Below are positions 45,227 to 57,589 of a DNA stretch of 64,000 nucleotides, piece by piece. The notes under the pieces were generated by a model, which was not told the DNA's origin, ran no database searches, and saw only the letters and a program-made list of their open reading frames with translations. Positions within the stretch are counted from its first letter, which is position 1. Every line of letters starts with the position of its first letter. Source of the stretch: Branchiostoma lanceolatum (lineage: Eukaryota > Chordata > Leptocardii > Amphioxiformes > Branchiostomatidae); contig NC_089735.1 of assembly GCF_035083965.1 (NCBI RefSeq), positions 7,404,001 to 7,468,000 on the forward strand, read 5' to 3'. The position numbers were made by a program, and so were the translations under genes.

Positions 45227-48200
45227 CTAGACGTACTGCAGGCGCTGCAGTTTGCGATGTTGTCGCACGGCGTCGTGGCGCAGTGGCTGCAGCTGTACCG
45301 GTGGAGGTTGTGCTGGCACCTGGCGTTTGGTTCCGCACACGCACCACGCGTACAAGGCCAGGCACCCCTCACGGCGTAGCTGTGGCCGGAAATACGCGTA
45401 CACGACCGGATTCACACAACTGTTGGAGAACGCCAGCAAATGAGCGATCGGGTTCACATACGTCATCATGATCACCCTCTGCCCAAGCGTCAGCGGTCCG
45501 AAATCTTCTAAGATCCAGCAGGCATACAGCGGCAGCCATGACAGGGCAAACATAATAACGATTGTGATCAGCATCTTTATCACTTGCTTCATCTTTTGTG
45601 TTTTTTGCCTGGCTGCCTCGTCTTCTCCTGCTGGTCTCTTGTACCACAGGTGGGTACAGATGGTGATGTACAGTCCTCCTGTGACAAGGAGAGGCACAAG
45701 GTAGCAAATGACGAACAGCAGAAGTGTATACAGCTGGATGAGGTGCCAGTCTTCCACGCAGAGGTTGATGCTGCGTCCCAGTGGCGGGATGAAGAAGGAT
45801 GTTTCGTGTCGGTAGAGCGCCTGGGGAAGCATGGTGGCCGTGGAGGCAACCCAGATGGTCCCGACTGTCACTGCGACTTGACGGCCGGTAAAATGGCTTC
45901 CCGGTGCGCTGAACAGCATCCAGCATCTGAAACACAAAAGGAGGGGTGAACATATACTAAATGAGATAGTTCAAGAGAGGAGTTCAACCGCAGTACCATA
46001 GCACGCTGCTAAGGGGTCCAAAATTCTAACCATTTCGAGGTCTCAAGAAGACAATGGAGACAATCCATCCAGGCATTCTCGAGTTATCGTGTTTTCAGGA
46101 CACACACACGAACGCTGTGCAAATCATAACCTTATCGGTGAAGGTATAAACTGATCGCACATCTTCTTCAATACTGTACACTATAGAATTTATTTTGTTC
46201 GAATAAAAACAACGGATAGCATAAGAAATCAGAATAACTTTTTGATAACGATTTCCCATATAAAACTGTTATGCAGCGTAATACAAAATGACTAAATCAA
46301 GCAAATGCGTGATTCTCAAGAAGGGTCAAACTTTTCAGATAGCATCCACCGTCTTTCATCAGTGAATATTTATTGTGATATTCTAGTAACATTTTAGGAT
46401 CAGACATGTGATGGATAGTCTCCAAGCAGATGTAGCGCGGTCGGGTTTGTTTTGGAAGTAGTTGGCAATGTTTTGAAGGACGCTGTCAGCACTTTTTTTA
46501 TTACAGATACACGGTGCCCGGTGCCCGGTGGCAGTTCGGTATTTGCAGTGTACAAAACAACGTACAGCGTACAACCTATCGCTAAAAAAACCCATAGTAT
46601 GTCCATGACAAAAGATACCAAAGCCGCAAGTTTTGCTGCAGTATCAAGGTCAGCCACCAGAGGGCCTAAAATCGACCTTAACGTTCGTGTTAACACCTAC
46701 CCATGTACCAAATATCATCACCTTACATCCAGAGGTTCTTAAGTTACCGCTGTAGAAACACACAAAGAGATGCAAACCAAAAACTATACCTCCTTTTTTC
46801 ATGGAGGTAACTACGCTAAAAAGAAGTCTACTTGGAGATTCAAGATGATTGATACCATTGAAGTAAATTGCTCCTTGTGAAGGGCCTGTAAATGTTGATA
46901 AGTAGACCATAGTCCCCTGTTTGCCACTACAAACCCCATACAGAGTCTATCAGAGCTATATCTCTCTGAAGCAGTGGTCTTAAGGGAGGCCAGTAATTCC
47001 TTTTAAATGCCACGAAGAGAGTAAGGATGGCAATAAACGTGGTAGGTAGCCCCTAAAAGCTATGTGGCAAAAATAATTTATTGAATTTATTTCACACAAA
47101 AAATTACTTAGAACTACTGCATTATAAACACGTAGTTGTTCAACACTTCTCTTTAAGATTTCGATTAGGTTTCACATTTAATCATTAAGATTCTGCCTAA
47201 TTTAATTTTATTAATCATACTAGAATAGTAGTTTAACAAGGCTTTATATTCAAGGCTTTATCATCATCATCATCATCATCATCGGTCAACCCCCGGGGGG
47301 GGGGGTAAGTCAATGCACAACTGCAGACCACTCCAGCCTATCCGCCATGGCCGCACTCAGGTCATAAGTTTACCTCACCGGAGAAAGAATTTCTCCGGAT
47401 GTATGATGATAATATTCATTCTCATGATATATAGTATTCAATATGTTCCTTCATACATGTTTAAAGATTACTTTTGCAATTAATATCATATTGTATTCTT
47501 TATCAAAGAAAACTTCAAACGAAACTTAAGATTAAAAAAGTCTACTATACATAACCAAACATACTCCAAAGTTAAGTCCTCACTTGTTTCACATAAGTCC
47601 GTCATAGTTCAGGGCTCTCCCATCATTTGTAACTTGTGCCGTTCTGACGACTACTTGCCTGATGATTGGTTTGTAAGGTCACAGTATGTGGCACCCATCT
47701 CCGGCATTTCCCATTCAGTATGAATTGTGCTTTTCGATTCGGCTTTCCCGAAGATGAATTTCAAGGAATTTGCCGAATTCAAAGCTGAAATTCCATCGAA
47801 TTCGTCGGGAAATTCCTCGAAATCCGCCCCCAGGAAAGCCAGATCAAAAAGTCATATTCATACTGAATGGAAAATGCCAGAGATTGACTTCACATACTGT
47901 GACCTTAAATTATTAGTCCTTACAATTGATTAATGCTTATTCGCATCTTTTATTCTTGACATCCCCCTGATGGGCGTCTTTACAGAGATTCTAAGCTACT
48001 CAACCATTCACAAGAACGCACAAAGGTGGAACGGTATTTTTAGACGACGTGAGCTCCATTTGCTATGAATAACATCAGCAAAAAGTAAACGTCTGAAGAT
48101 TAGTCAATGTGGCTAAGTCGGACGGCAGTCTTGCGCGGCAAAGGGGTTTACAAGCTAATCCTAAAGTTCTTGCTGGAATCCGGTGGATTTCAACATTACT

Positions 48201-49317
48201 CACGGCAGGATTTTAAGAGAATCAAGCGGGTATCTCACTGGGCAGCGGCTAATTGCAGGAACTTTGCGAAATTTCGCCAAATTTTCCCTGCGGTCACGCT
48301 GACGTGCACTGTAACAATACGTGACCTCAACAAACAAAATGGACGCTCCCGGAATGTCACTTTCAGATCCGAATCAGATACAAGATAACTTTCTTGGATA
48401 TCGCAGTGCTGCCACTAAATCAAAAACCAATTTACAATGATTAAAATTCATTAGGAAGAGATTTACAGCGATTGCGTCGCTTTGAACCATTTTGGTAATT
48501 GCGAATTTTCGAAATTGTAAAAAAACTGCATTTACTTCCTGTAAGATATAAGCATTTTCTATACACTAATAATCATTCTTGTTTCGCAAGCACTGTACAT
48601 AGCGTAGCGACAGCGGCAATGGCTTGAAACTGCTTTTATATTTTTTTCTTGCAAAATCTGCTGAGCAAATTAGACACCGGAGACGTGAAATTTGGATAAA
48701 ATTACGCAGGGTAATCTTGCAAAAGTTTTTGGTTCCTTAAATAGGATAGCAATTCATAAGACACTTATTAACTAAAAAATGTTATATATCTGACAGCAGC
48801 ATTTGGTAAAATATCAAAGCTCCACTTACAAATCGTTTTTTTAGTGCTATAGCTAATAACTTGTCATTTTGATCTTGTTGGATACTCCTTATTGTCAACC
48901 TAATGGAAGAAAACTGCATGTAAGATATAAGCATTTTCTTTAAACTAATAATCATTCCAGTCTCGCAAGCACGGTAGCGTAGCGACGGCGGAAATAGTTT
49001 GAAACTGCTTTTGATTTTTTGGGGGGCAAAGTCTGCCAAGCAAATTAGACACCGGAGGCACTTTCTCGTTATCATTTCGCGGTGCATTAAGCCGTCATAC
49101 ACGTCTGACTTGGTCAATTGCAAGTCGTCTTCTGAGCGTCAACGGAACTGGAACGACCGTCACCTTCTTGTGAAGATTACGCCTTCTTCCACTAGAGGCT
49201 GCGACCTCGCTGCGACCACTGAGGGACCAACGCTGCACGAAATGGCCTCGGATCCTGACGTATCCGGACGGGAGAAACGGGATCCGGAACCTCAGACCTC
49301 ACCCTTTATCCGTCACC

Positions 49318-49396
<79 letters not shown>

Positions 49397-52300
49397 CATC
49401 CATCCATCCATCCATCCATCCATCCATCCATCCATCCATCCATCCATCTATCTACATGCATTTGACTATAACTATTGTGCTTTTCATTGCGATTGCGATT
49501 TGTACTTGCATGGCCAACTTCGGGCAAAATTTCTCGCTAACAGTGGACATGATTTATAAACATAAGGAAATCGGTCTAGTGACTATCACACATTTAGGAA
49601 GGTACACAAACAGTTTAAAAGGATATCCCGTTTTGGGATACAGAGATTTGGGTGCTTTTCTAAAAAAACCTTAAACACTGGCATTGTTGGAAGGGTCCTC
49701 GGGAAATTCGAGAACTCGATTGATATAATGTTTGCCCTGCGTTCAGGCTTCAACTTGTGATAAATTTGACAAAACAAACTGGATTCAAGCGTAACAACTT
49801 AGTCTCTGATGAATTATGACACCCTCGTCTGGAGTAAAATGCTCCTTCAAGGCTATGACAAATTACTGGCCCGCTTAAAGTGCCTAATGGAGACAGGAAA
49901 TGCCGGCAGAATTCACATGAAAATGTCTCCACATTACGTCTAACGGCGTCGTTCTCATGCACTGAGGTCAGGTACAAGTGATGCTTAGGTCCCAATTGGA
50001 ACCGCCGGGTATAGTTGACGTGATTTTTTTTGCACTTTTGATTGTAACCCCTACGTGGCCCCGTGGGGCACGCTGTGGCTGCCAGGCTATTTTTGGCCCG
50101 GCCATGGCCCCGAATCATTTTAACTCGGAGTTATATTCAACGCGGGACCAGGAAACATATGAATGCCGTTAGCCCCGGTAACCGGCGGTCCTCGGGACAA
50201 ATTTGTAGCTTTGAGGCCCGGCCGGGACGTCACCCCTACGGGCACCAGCGCAATTCCGAGCTATGAAATCCCCATGAAGAATCGTTTAGTGCTCAAGCAC
50301 TTTAGAACGTTGTCCTTGATCGTTTCTTATCATTTGTTCCCAGATGTACTACCTGGTGTGGCACTACAGAGAGGAAAATTGTTGGATGTTAGCATTACAT
50401 TTCGTTGTCTTTCAACTAGAAGATGTGTTCGCCGGTAGACGTTGTGAGAATTTTACGTTTGCTCGGTTTTTGTTACGCATAAGGCATCATAGCAAGCGTG
50501 GAAATATTGTCGATATTTGGATGAATCGTTATGATTTTTTGCATCTGGATTCCAAAGAAGTGAATAGTCACACGACGTTTCCTGAGGGGGGATAAGAGCT
50601 CAGTCACGTGGGAGCTCATTCTACTAGCTCGCTGCAGCGCCGCCTAACGGCGAAAAGGAAGGTAGCATAATGACTACCGAAATGTTAACACGTTTTTCAT
50701 TTATGGCTACACGTGTAAACAAAAATGGAACTCTAATAGCTATGTAACTACCAACCTAACCATCCACACTGTTGTAAAAATGCATATCCAAAGGAAACTG
50801 CAAATGAGCCAAAATTGCATTACTTTCCTTTAAAGATAAAGGATGTCTGCGACCCCAGATTTATGTGAATATTTCATTCACAAACTTAAGAGAAGTAGGA
50901 AAATAAACATATTGTTCTCGCCGCTGTAGTTTTTACCCGTTGGTGTCTTGGTTTGCGGAAGTAGACTATATTAGGTCTTCAGAATGGTTAAAAGTATGAC
51001 ATCTCCGAACTCTATTTTGAATTGTTTGTCGTGCTTTTTTTTGGCTATGACTTATTTTTACCACCTCTTCACTGCTTGACGTCTTCTCCCTCATAAGCCT
51101 TTCAAATCAATGTCTTATGACGCCAATCCTAAGCTTCCTTCAAGACTTGATGGATGATATAATGACGGTATTATAACCCTGGGCAGTCATGAAATGATGA
51201 CATCCTGGTCGCTACAATCAATCATCTTTCTTCACAAATTTTAATGGCTTGGTACGGGGATTGGTTTGAAAAATTTCACTGCACGAAATCTAATCTTTAC
51301 GCACACTTTAAAGCATTGTGTAAAGGTTGCATTTTCTTCCATGAAAGTTGTACGTCTGCTTTACGTATGTTTTACGAACACTTTTCGTGGGCTCTAAGAT
51401 CTGATTTTATGTAGGGTTTATGTTGTGCCTTCTTGTATTTATGTTGCACGGATTATATGATTGTATGAAATCTAAAGCCCAACAACAGATTTTTGAACTA
51501 TTTCTTTGAAAACAAAATAGATATGTAATGAAGTACGTATAGACAACTTTTATAAGATTTTGTACACAGGATATCAATAAAAATCATGAGAATTACTTTG
51601 AGACATATCCACCAAATGCTTGGTTTAAACCTTTTTGCTTGATCACCTCAGATAAAGCATCTAGCTACCATTGAACGTGGAGTTAAAAAGTGATGGGACA
51701 AGGTAGGATCTACCGAAAGATTGTATGAAATAAACCATAGCGTAAATTTTCGACGTACAGTCAGTATATACATGAACATATTTGTGCTGTTCTCTCAGAA
51801 GTGTCTGTGTGTGAAGAATTATTCTGTCTGAGACCAAGCGAGATGTACTCTGCTAAAGTTGTAAAAGACTTGCCCGATACATGATGAGTGTGCATACTCG
51901 ATTGACGAACATTTGGTAAATTTAAATTAGGCTTATCAATATGAACCAAAGAGCCGCATGTCTTGTATTGTGCAAATAATGGTATATTAGCAGACGGCCA
52001 TGACATCAATGAAAAATTACAAATGGCTGTAGAAGTTGTCAAATACTTGCTCGATACTTGATAAGCGTGTGTACTCGGTTGACGAACATTTGGTTAGTTC
52101 AGGTTTATCAGTATGAACCAAAGGGACACGTGTTTTATGTTGTTGAAATAATGGTATATGAGCAGACGGCCATGACATTAAAAGCTACAAATGGCTGTAG
52201 AAGTACTAGTTGTCAAAAACTTGCCCGATACATGATGAGCGCGTGTACTCGGCTGACGATTATTTGCTTAGTTCAAGTTTATTAGTATGAACCAAAGGGC

Positions 52301-55300
52301 CCCGAGGATCAAACCTAACATTGTCTGAAAGGCCCATTAGCCACTCAGTCCGTAGTCACATGGACCTTTGACACACGCTGCATGTGAATGGTAACACAGG
52401 CAGTCGACATTCAAGTTCAATACGCGCCTCTCTTTCTCCGATTCTAGAGATTAATTGAACTTGCTTGAATGCGAAGGTTGTCATATAAAATTTGGTCGTC
52501 AATCAGATTATGTACATAAACGAACGACCGTAGGGTTTTGACGTCGTCTCACATCGTGTTAGATTATTCTTCGGTACACGAAGTTCAATACCTGACCACA
52601 ACTGAAAAGATACTGTTCTCTTTTGAATGTTGCTTGATACTATGTATATGAACCAAAGGGCCACGCGCCTTGTGTAGCACAAAGGAATGATATATCAGCA
52701 GATGCCAATGGCATTAATGGAAAACTACAATTGACTTTAGAAGTTGTAAAAGACTTGCCCGATACATGGCGAGTGTGCATACTCGGTTGACAAACATTTG
52801 GTTAGTTTAAGTTCTCGGGGATATAATTTTGCGGTATCTAGAAAACGGGTTGTTCGAGTTAGTTTTACGTTCGCGGTTGAAGCAATTGTAGCGCTTCAGT
52901 CAGAAGACAAAACAATTAGACCGGTTTTATGTTCGCGGCGAATAGTTCATCAGGAAAACAACGAGAAAGTGTTTGTGTGCTGGTTTTATTACACATCCTG
53001 CTTTTTACTAAAACTCAAAACAGAACCTTTTACCCCTTTAACACATTAGAACTAAAGGATTAGATTATATCGGATACTAGCTTAACATTGATCTATAATA
53101 GAATCATTTACTACATTACCATTTGACATACGTGAGATAGGCAAATATTAGTTTCCTTGAAGTATTCACATAATGTTGCAAAAATATCTCATGCTACATC
53201 TACTATTTAATACAAGGGGTCGTGATGGCAATGATTCGTGTGAATGAAATTGCTTCTGCCAACACGGTGTAATCGAATTATTGAAAATCATAGCTATAGT
53301 AGTCTGTTAAAACTGGAGGGCAGCTTCGGTAGGATTTTCTTCAGGATATTCCTAATGTCGATTTTGTTTGTATTTGTAGCATTGTCCCAGGGATATTTCG
53401 GTCTGATAATGTTGATGGGCTATTACAGCCGTCCTTAAAGCCCCGAAGATTGTGCTCACTCAAGTTACACAGCCCTATTTTTGATAAGTGTTTTTCAAAG
53501 AACGATGTGACAACGTGACTATACTTTAGAATGAGGCATGGCTTTTGGCCGGTGACATGGATGATTAAATTTTGTAGCCCAGCACTTAAGACACGGCTTT
53601 TATATCTTTCACCCCTCTCATTGACGGGCTGGTACAGATGATGCACTAACAGATAGCAATAAGTGCATATCTGGCGACGCACTGGGGATGTCCCTATATA
53701 GCTCAACTTTTAACAGCCTCACAGTTAAAGTTCAAATTAGTTGCTAACTTGAGACCTAGCCTGTGTTTACACAAGCTCTTGGCCGTAGGTTACTTGGCGG
53801 TTTCAGGACCGGCTGGCCACTAGGAGCGCGATTCGTCAGGCAAACTTGAGACCCTGGTTCAATCCTTGGTCGTTAAAACTCAGAAGGGACGTTGGAGGAA
53901 GTACTTAGAGCACGTTAAAGGGGATGGGATAACAACCCCTGTCTGTAAAAATATACCCTGGTAATGAAACAGCAGGGGAACTTGCTGCCCTTTGTTTCAG
54001 TAGGCACATGGCAAGTTCACATTGACAAATTATGTAATGCTATCTCGTCCAGACTGGGAGTCCTACAGAGTTTTATCTCGTGTCTGCCACAACACACTCT
54101 TGAGATGATCTTTAACTGACAGTGTATGGTTTTACCTTAAACGGACTTCTCCATGTAATATGGGGTAATTGCGGAAAGTGCAAGTCCGACAAACTACAAA
54201 AACTCCAGAACCGGGCAGCTAGACTTATTCTTGGGTTACCATATACACATCATGTTGGAGATGGTGAGTTATCTACCTTAGGCTGGAAAACTTCAGCATC
54301 CCGGAGAAACTTGCACCTGCTACAATCAATGTACATGGTCAACAATGAACTTCCAGAGTACATAGCTTTCAGAGGGCCTCTGAATCTCGCAGATATCTTA
54401 CCAGACACAGTCTAAATCTATCCCTGAAAGTGCTGCTAGTTCGCGTACATGCCTTGAATGTGGGGAAGCGCAAGTTCTCGTGCTAACATCTGGAACCGTC
54501 TGCCACACTATAAAGACGTTCGTTTCTGTTTTTGAAGCCAAAATGTAAAACTTGGCCTGACCTCTGGCCCCTCCATAACGACCTACTGGAGCGGACTGGA
54601 CAATGACATTTGTCATTATTGTCAATATTATTATCATTTGTTATTGTTATATTTTTTTCATATCGTCATAATCATTATCATCATTATTTATTTGTTTTGT
54701 TTATATTCGTTTTTTACTGTAGGTATTCTACTTGTTTTATCTATTTATCTAGGTATGACGCAGGGCCCCACTGCAACACTGAGCTGGGCAACCCTACATA
54801 AAGATCACAGAAATAAACACTACAAGGGTCTGAACGAACGAACAGAAGAACTAACGATGCAGTGCCATTAGCAATCGAGCTTGTAAATCCTGCGTGTAGT
54901 CGCATTGTCACCAGGCATTACTGCTGACATCTGAAATGCTCTGATTGATTCAGCACTAACGACCGACCGCCCTCAGTCTTCATCAGCGACCTATGGGTGG
55001 ATTTGTTGCACACACGTCACTACAGCTACGTTGACAGCTTGGCAGTGGTTATTTACAGCTACGGACAGACAGTCTGACTCCTCGTCCGTCATAAATATTC
55101 CCTAAAATCGGCTTGAGGAAGGATTTCCAACCGTTATATGACGTCAAAGGGCCATTCTTCAACCAATGAATGGGTAAGGTTCGATTGAGTTGAGTGGTTT
55201 ACCTGTCTACGGCCACAGCTGCCAATGTGAAGACGGAAGAACCCACGGCAGTCCCTTGTATGAATGGTGTCATCTTGCACATAACGTCCCCAAGCTGATT

Positions 55301-56527
55301 TTCTATAAAAGGGGAAAAAAGAGTAGACAAATAAAAAATACTTGTGAGTAAAATGACAAATTAGACTGACGAAAGGCCTGCATCGACATGATCATGATGT
55401 TATTGTAACAATGGAACGATTTTCTTTGTCCAGAATATGTGTGGATGATAAATTTATGGATGACAACAAGACCCGCTTGTTCACTCGTTTAAAACCCTTT
55501 CAGTATCTAGTGGTATATAGCCTAGGTCAGCAAGTTTCTTTGCTGTTTCAATGGCAGGGTATATTTTCACAGGAAGTGCTGCTACTTCCTCATTAACATG
55601 CTCTTGGTGCCTCCTAGATACACTAATTGGTGCCAGGTGCTCAGGGCTGCTACCAGTTGAGCTATAGGGACATCTCCGGATCTAGCTTCGTTCAATACCT
55701 TAGAGTGTCGAAGACCAAATCGTATTTTGAACAGTAGAAGCACCCTCGACGCGACATAGTCAGTGGTTGAATGTAAATTTCTTTGCTGGATAAGGTAAAA
55801 ATTATAAGTGTTGATGCTCTGAATGAGAGCTTTTGTCGTCTGCGGTGTTTTGTTTAAAAAGAGACAGAAAATTTTAAAAAGAGCTATATCTATATATTTT
55901 CGGAGGGAAAACTAGTATTCCAGTGGATGGTGACAACATGGTCAGTAGTTCGTTGTCTAGAAGGAGAAATGAAATAGTCAGTGCCCCTGGGATTTCAGAC
56001 TTAGATATTTGCAATGATTACAAATGGTATGCAATCGGACATATTCCAATACTATCAGTGGAGGATTTGCAGGAATACATATGCAATTGAATGTAAAGAT
56101 AAATTGCACATATTAAAGGCTTTATTTCTACCTTGAACCTCCACCGGTTACCAACCCCCAACGACATGGAGGTCAAGGGACGATAGGTCGGTAGGTAGGT
56201 AAAGGCTTGATACATACCGGTATAGATATGGTTGATCAGAGTAAAGGGGATGCAGAAGATGCCAACGAGAAGATCGCTGATGGCCAAATTCAATATGAAG
56301 TAGTCTGTTGACTTGTGTGCGTCCGGTGTTTTGAAGATAAGCCAGCAGAGCAGGCCGTTGAATAAGATACACATCAAGCAGATGACAACATAGCAGAGAC
56401 CACATATCACGATCATGGCGATCCCGATTTTATACTTCAACGATAAGAGTTCGTCATAGTCGGAGATGGTGGAGTTGATTGTGGCATTTTCTGGTTCGAT
56501 GTTGATCCAAGACGGGAGACTCGCCAT
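45227..56527 (-). CDS. class A neuropeptide-type GPCR with DRC in place of DRY
   Basis: Exons 56527-56218, 55302-55203 and 45926-45227 join in phases 1 and 2 to 1110 nt (369 aa). Residues 14 and 18 head N-glycosylation sites (NAT, NST). TM1 is about residues 34-64, TM2 about 77-99 ([10 protein letters not shown]). Exon 2 supplies TM3 from the conserved Cys112 to AVAVDR. The disulphide partner is Cys193 (INLCVED). TM6 has FALSWLP and TM7 has [11 protein letters not shown]. This pattern ([12 protein letters not shown], FxxxWLP, FxNSxxNPxxY) is that of the NPFF/QRFP/orexin/SIFamide-like receptor group; the ligand is probably an amidated peptide but cannot be named. After D136-R137 the third exon begins C138-W139, so the G-protein-contact motif is DRC. 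Intron 2 is about 9.3 kb and full of repeats. Confidence 0.92.
45990..46152 (+). repeat. CA-carrying interspersed repeat
   Basis: GCAGTACCATAGCACGCTGC, AAGGGGTCCAAAATTCTAAC, CATCCAGGCATTCTCGAGTT, ATCGTGTTTTCAGGACACAC, and ACCTTATCGGTGAAGGTATA: the family words in the usual order, in GPCR intron 2 close to exon 3. Confidence 0.8.
46620..46835 (+). repeat. diverged copy of the CA-carrying repeat
   Basis: GCTGCAGTATCAAGGTCAGC, CACCAGAGGGCC, AGGTTCTTAAGTTACCGCTG, TAGAAACACACAAAGAG, and ACCTCC...GGAGGTAAC. It lies under two minus-strand open frames that are therefore not trusted as genes. Confidence 0.6.
47262..47283. repeat. (ATC)n microsatellite
   Basis: Seven or so ATC units (ATCATCATC...), followed shortly by a poly-G run near 47297. 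In GPCR intron 2. Confidence 0.85.
47674..47907. mobile_element. palindromic MITE
   Basis: Ends TAAGGTCACAGTATGTG and the inverse CACATACTGTGACCTTA. Pairing continues inward via CATTTCCCATTCAGTATGAA / TTCATACTGAATGGAAAATG and GGCTTTCC / GGAAAGCC. The middle has smaller palindromes around GAATTCAAAG and GAATTCGTCGG. About 234 bp, in GPCR intron 2. Confidence 0.9.
48539..49057. repeat. ~145-bp direct repeat, two copies 378 bp apart
   Basis: Copies at 48539-48685 and 48917-49057 share GTAAGATATAAGCATTTTCT, ACTAATAATCATTC, CGCAAGCAC, GTAGCGTAGCGAC, GAAACTGCTTTT and GCAAATTAGACACCGGAG. Non-coding, intron 2 of the GPCR. Confidence 0.85.
49318..49452. repeat. (TATC)n(CATC)n microsatellite
   Basis: Tetranucleotide array of about 135 bp: TATC units then CATC units. 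It creates a meaningless [16 protein letters not shown] open frame on the plus strand. Confidence 0.95.
49970..50660. other. GC-rich intronic stretch, unclassified
   Basis: Begins with the dispersed word GCTTAGGTCCCAATTGGAA and CCGCCGGGTA seen at 17164. It contains pairs such as GGCCCGGCC and GGCCCGGCCGGGACGTCACC. Open frames exist on the plus strand but none is recognisable. A repeat is more likely than an exon. Confidence 0.4.
51858..52800. repeat. interrupted satellite-like array, ~175-bp unit, four copies
   Basis: Starts of GTTGT(A/C)AAA.ACTTGC(C/T)CGATAC occur near 51858, 52035, 52208 and 52743, each followed by TGTGTACTCGGTTGACGAAC-like, TATGAACCAAAG, GGTATAT(T/G)AGCAGA and ATGGCTGTAGAAG-like words. 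About 300 bp of unrelated sequence (52320-52630) separates the third and fourth copies. In GPCR intron 2. Confidence 0.85.
53795..54000 (+). repeat. dispersed repeat, probable SINE/LINE tail
   Basis: The block CTGTAAAAATAT, AATGAAACAGCAGGGGAAC and TTGCTGCCCT matches 40075-40135 (CTGTAAAAATATGCAACAA, GAAACTTGCTGCCCTATGTG). A degenerate B box (TGGTTCAATCCTTGG) lies upstream near 53859. Confidence 0.55.
54020..54560 (+). pseudogene. LINE reverse-transcriptase C-terminal fragment
   Basis: The plus-strand frame 54122-54415 reads [33 protein letters not shown], then [18 protein letters not shown] and [10 protein letters not shown]. This is the LQxxQNRAARxI...LGWxxLxxRR thumb/C-terminal region of many chordate LINEs. 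Upstream ([10 protein letters not shown]) and downstream ([15 protein letters not shown]) pieces lie in other frames, so it is decayed. Confidence 0.85.
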
Positions 56528-57589
56528 CGTTGCAACTGTCGATAAACATTCAGAACTGAATAACGTTATATTGTATATAGCCCCCGTCGGTCAATTTTGA
56601 CCATTGTGAAATTCTAATCAACATGTAGTCCTATAGCATCGGCTATGGCTAAACATTTGTATGTGAGTCCTTGCCGCATAAGTCACAACTGTAAGCTGAC
56701 TCAGTTCTATTGCGAAGTTCTCTCCTGCGCTAGCTGCAAATCTGCTTTCTCTCGTGCTGCGCGTCGGTCTAGCTTCTCCTGATTTTTAACAGACTTTATA
56801 TAACAATCATATAAACATATTAAACACCGACAGTTTACTGAAACAAACCGGCCAGGGTCGCAGCCGAGGGAGCTACCATCTTCAATTTCAAACCATCAAC
56901 GCCAGAACAGACACGTACAACCATTCCCCAGCGGAATGCCCTGCCTGACACGGATGTGACGGCTCCCACAGACTGTTGAGTCTTACCGTGCCAGGCTAAG
57001 GCCTTAGCCCGGGACCTCAACCACCCCCTACTTTTCTCCAGATGGGGCTATATGGGGGTACACCTGGTGATGATAATGATCACTGGATGGCGTCATTAGT
57101 GTGCTTCTCCAACCGGAACGGTCAACGTTACATACTTCACTGGTTATTGACATGGACATCTCTGTCCTTCACCCGTAGGTACGACGCTTTTATCATAATG
57201 ATTTTTTCGGCCTTTTTTACGGACAAGGTGAAAACACATGCATCCGTTAATAATTTCATCCGGTTGGAGATTTAATAGTACTTTGTACATGGCAATGCAA
57301 CAAAATGGATTTACATGCTGACATTTCGGTAACATTTCATCTATTACCTTCCTCGGCTATATCAGCTGAATAAGCTCGTAGGCTACTTCTTCTTACAAGG
57401 AGTTCTTGAAGCCTCGGGCAAGGCTGATGAAGGCAGAAAACATCTCTTTGCCTCGTCGTCAAGATAAAAGGCCACCCGATAGTTGATTGACAGCCTGTGA
57501 AAATTCGTTTACGCTTGCAGGGCTGCACAGCTATTGATTAAGTGTCCGCTGTAGCTCCGAAGGATGTATTTTAGGCTTTTGCTGAGAAG
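56528..57589. other. upstream of the GPCR start, no exon assigned
   Basis: Should include GPCR 5' UTR and promoter. An AG (ATCGACAG) 10 bp before the ATG could be a splice acceptor for a non-coding first exon. No coding exon was recognised. Confidence 0.4.

Noticed and set aside
45205-45953. Several plus- and minus-strand frames over the GPCR last exon
   Set aside because: Shadow frames of the receptor exon; only the minus frame ending at 45227 encodes transmembrane domains TM4-TM7.
46383-46910. Two overlapping minus-strand frames, one with a helix ([17 protein letters not shown]) a little like the NRF AIGTTYDV segment
   Set aside because: The two frames differ, and they overlap words of the CA-carrying repeat (GCAGTATCAAGG, ACCTCC...GGAGGT). 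The NRF resemblance is a handful of residues, so a relic cannot be claimed.
48999-49559. 186-codon plus-strand frame with YLSI/HPSI repeats
   Set aside because: Produced by the TATC/CATC microsatellite; flanking residues show no domain.
56835-57020. 61-codon minus-strand frame (AKALAWHGKTQQSVGAV)
   Set aside because: It looks like a dispersed repeat-derived frame, but I could not tie it to a known element and saw no splice context.
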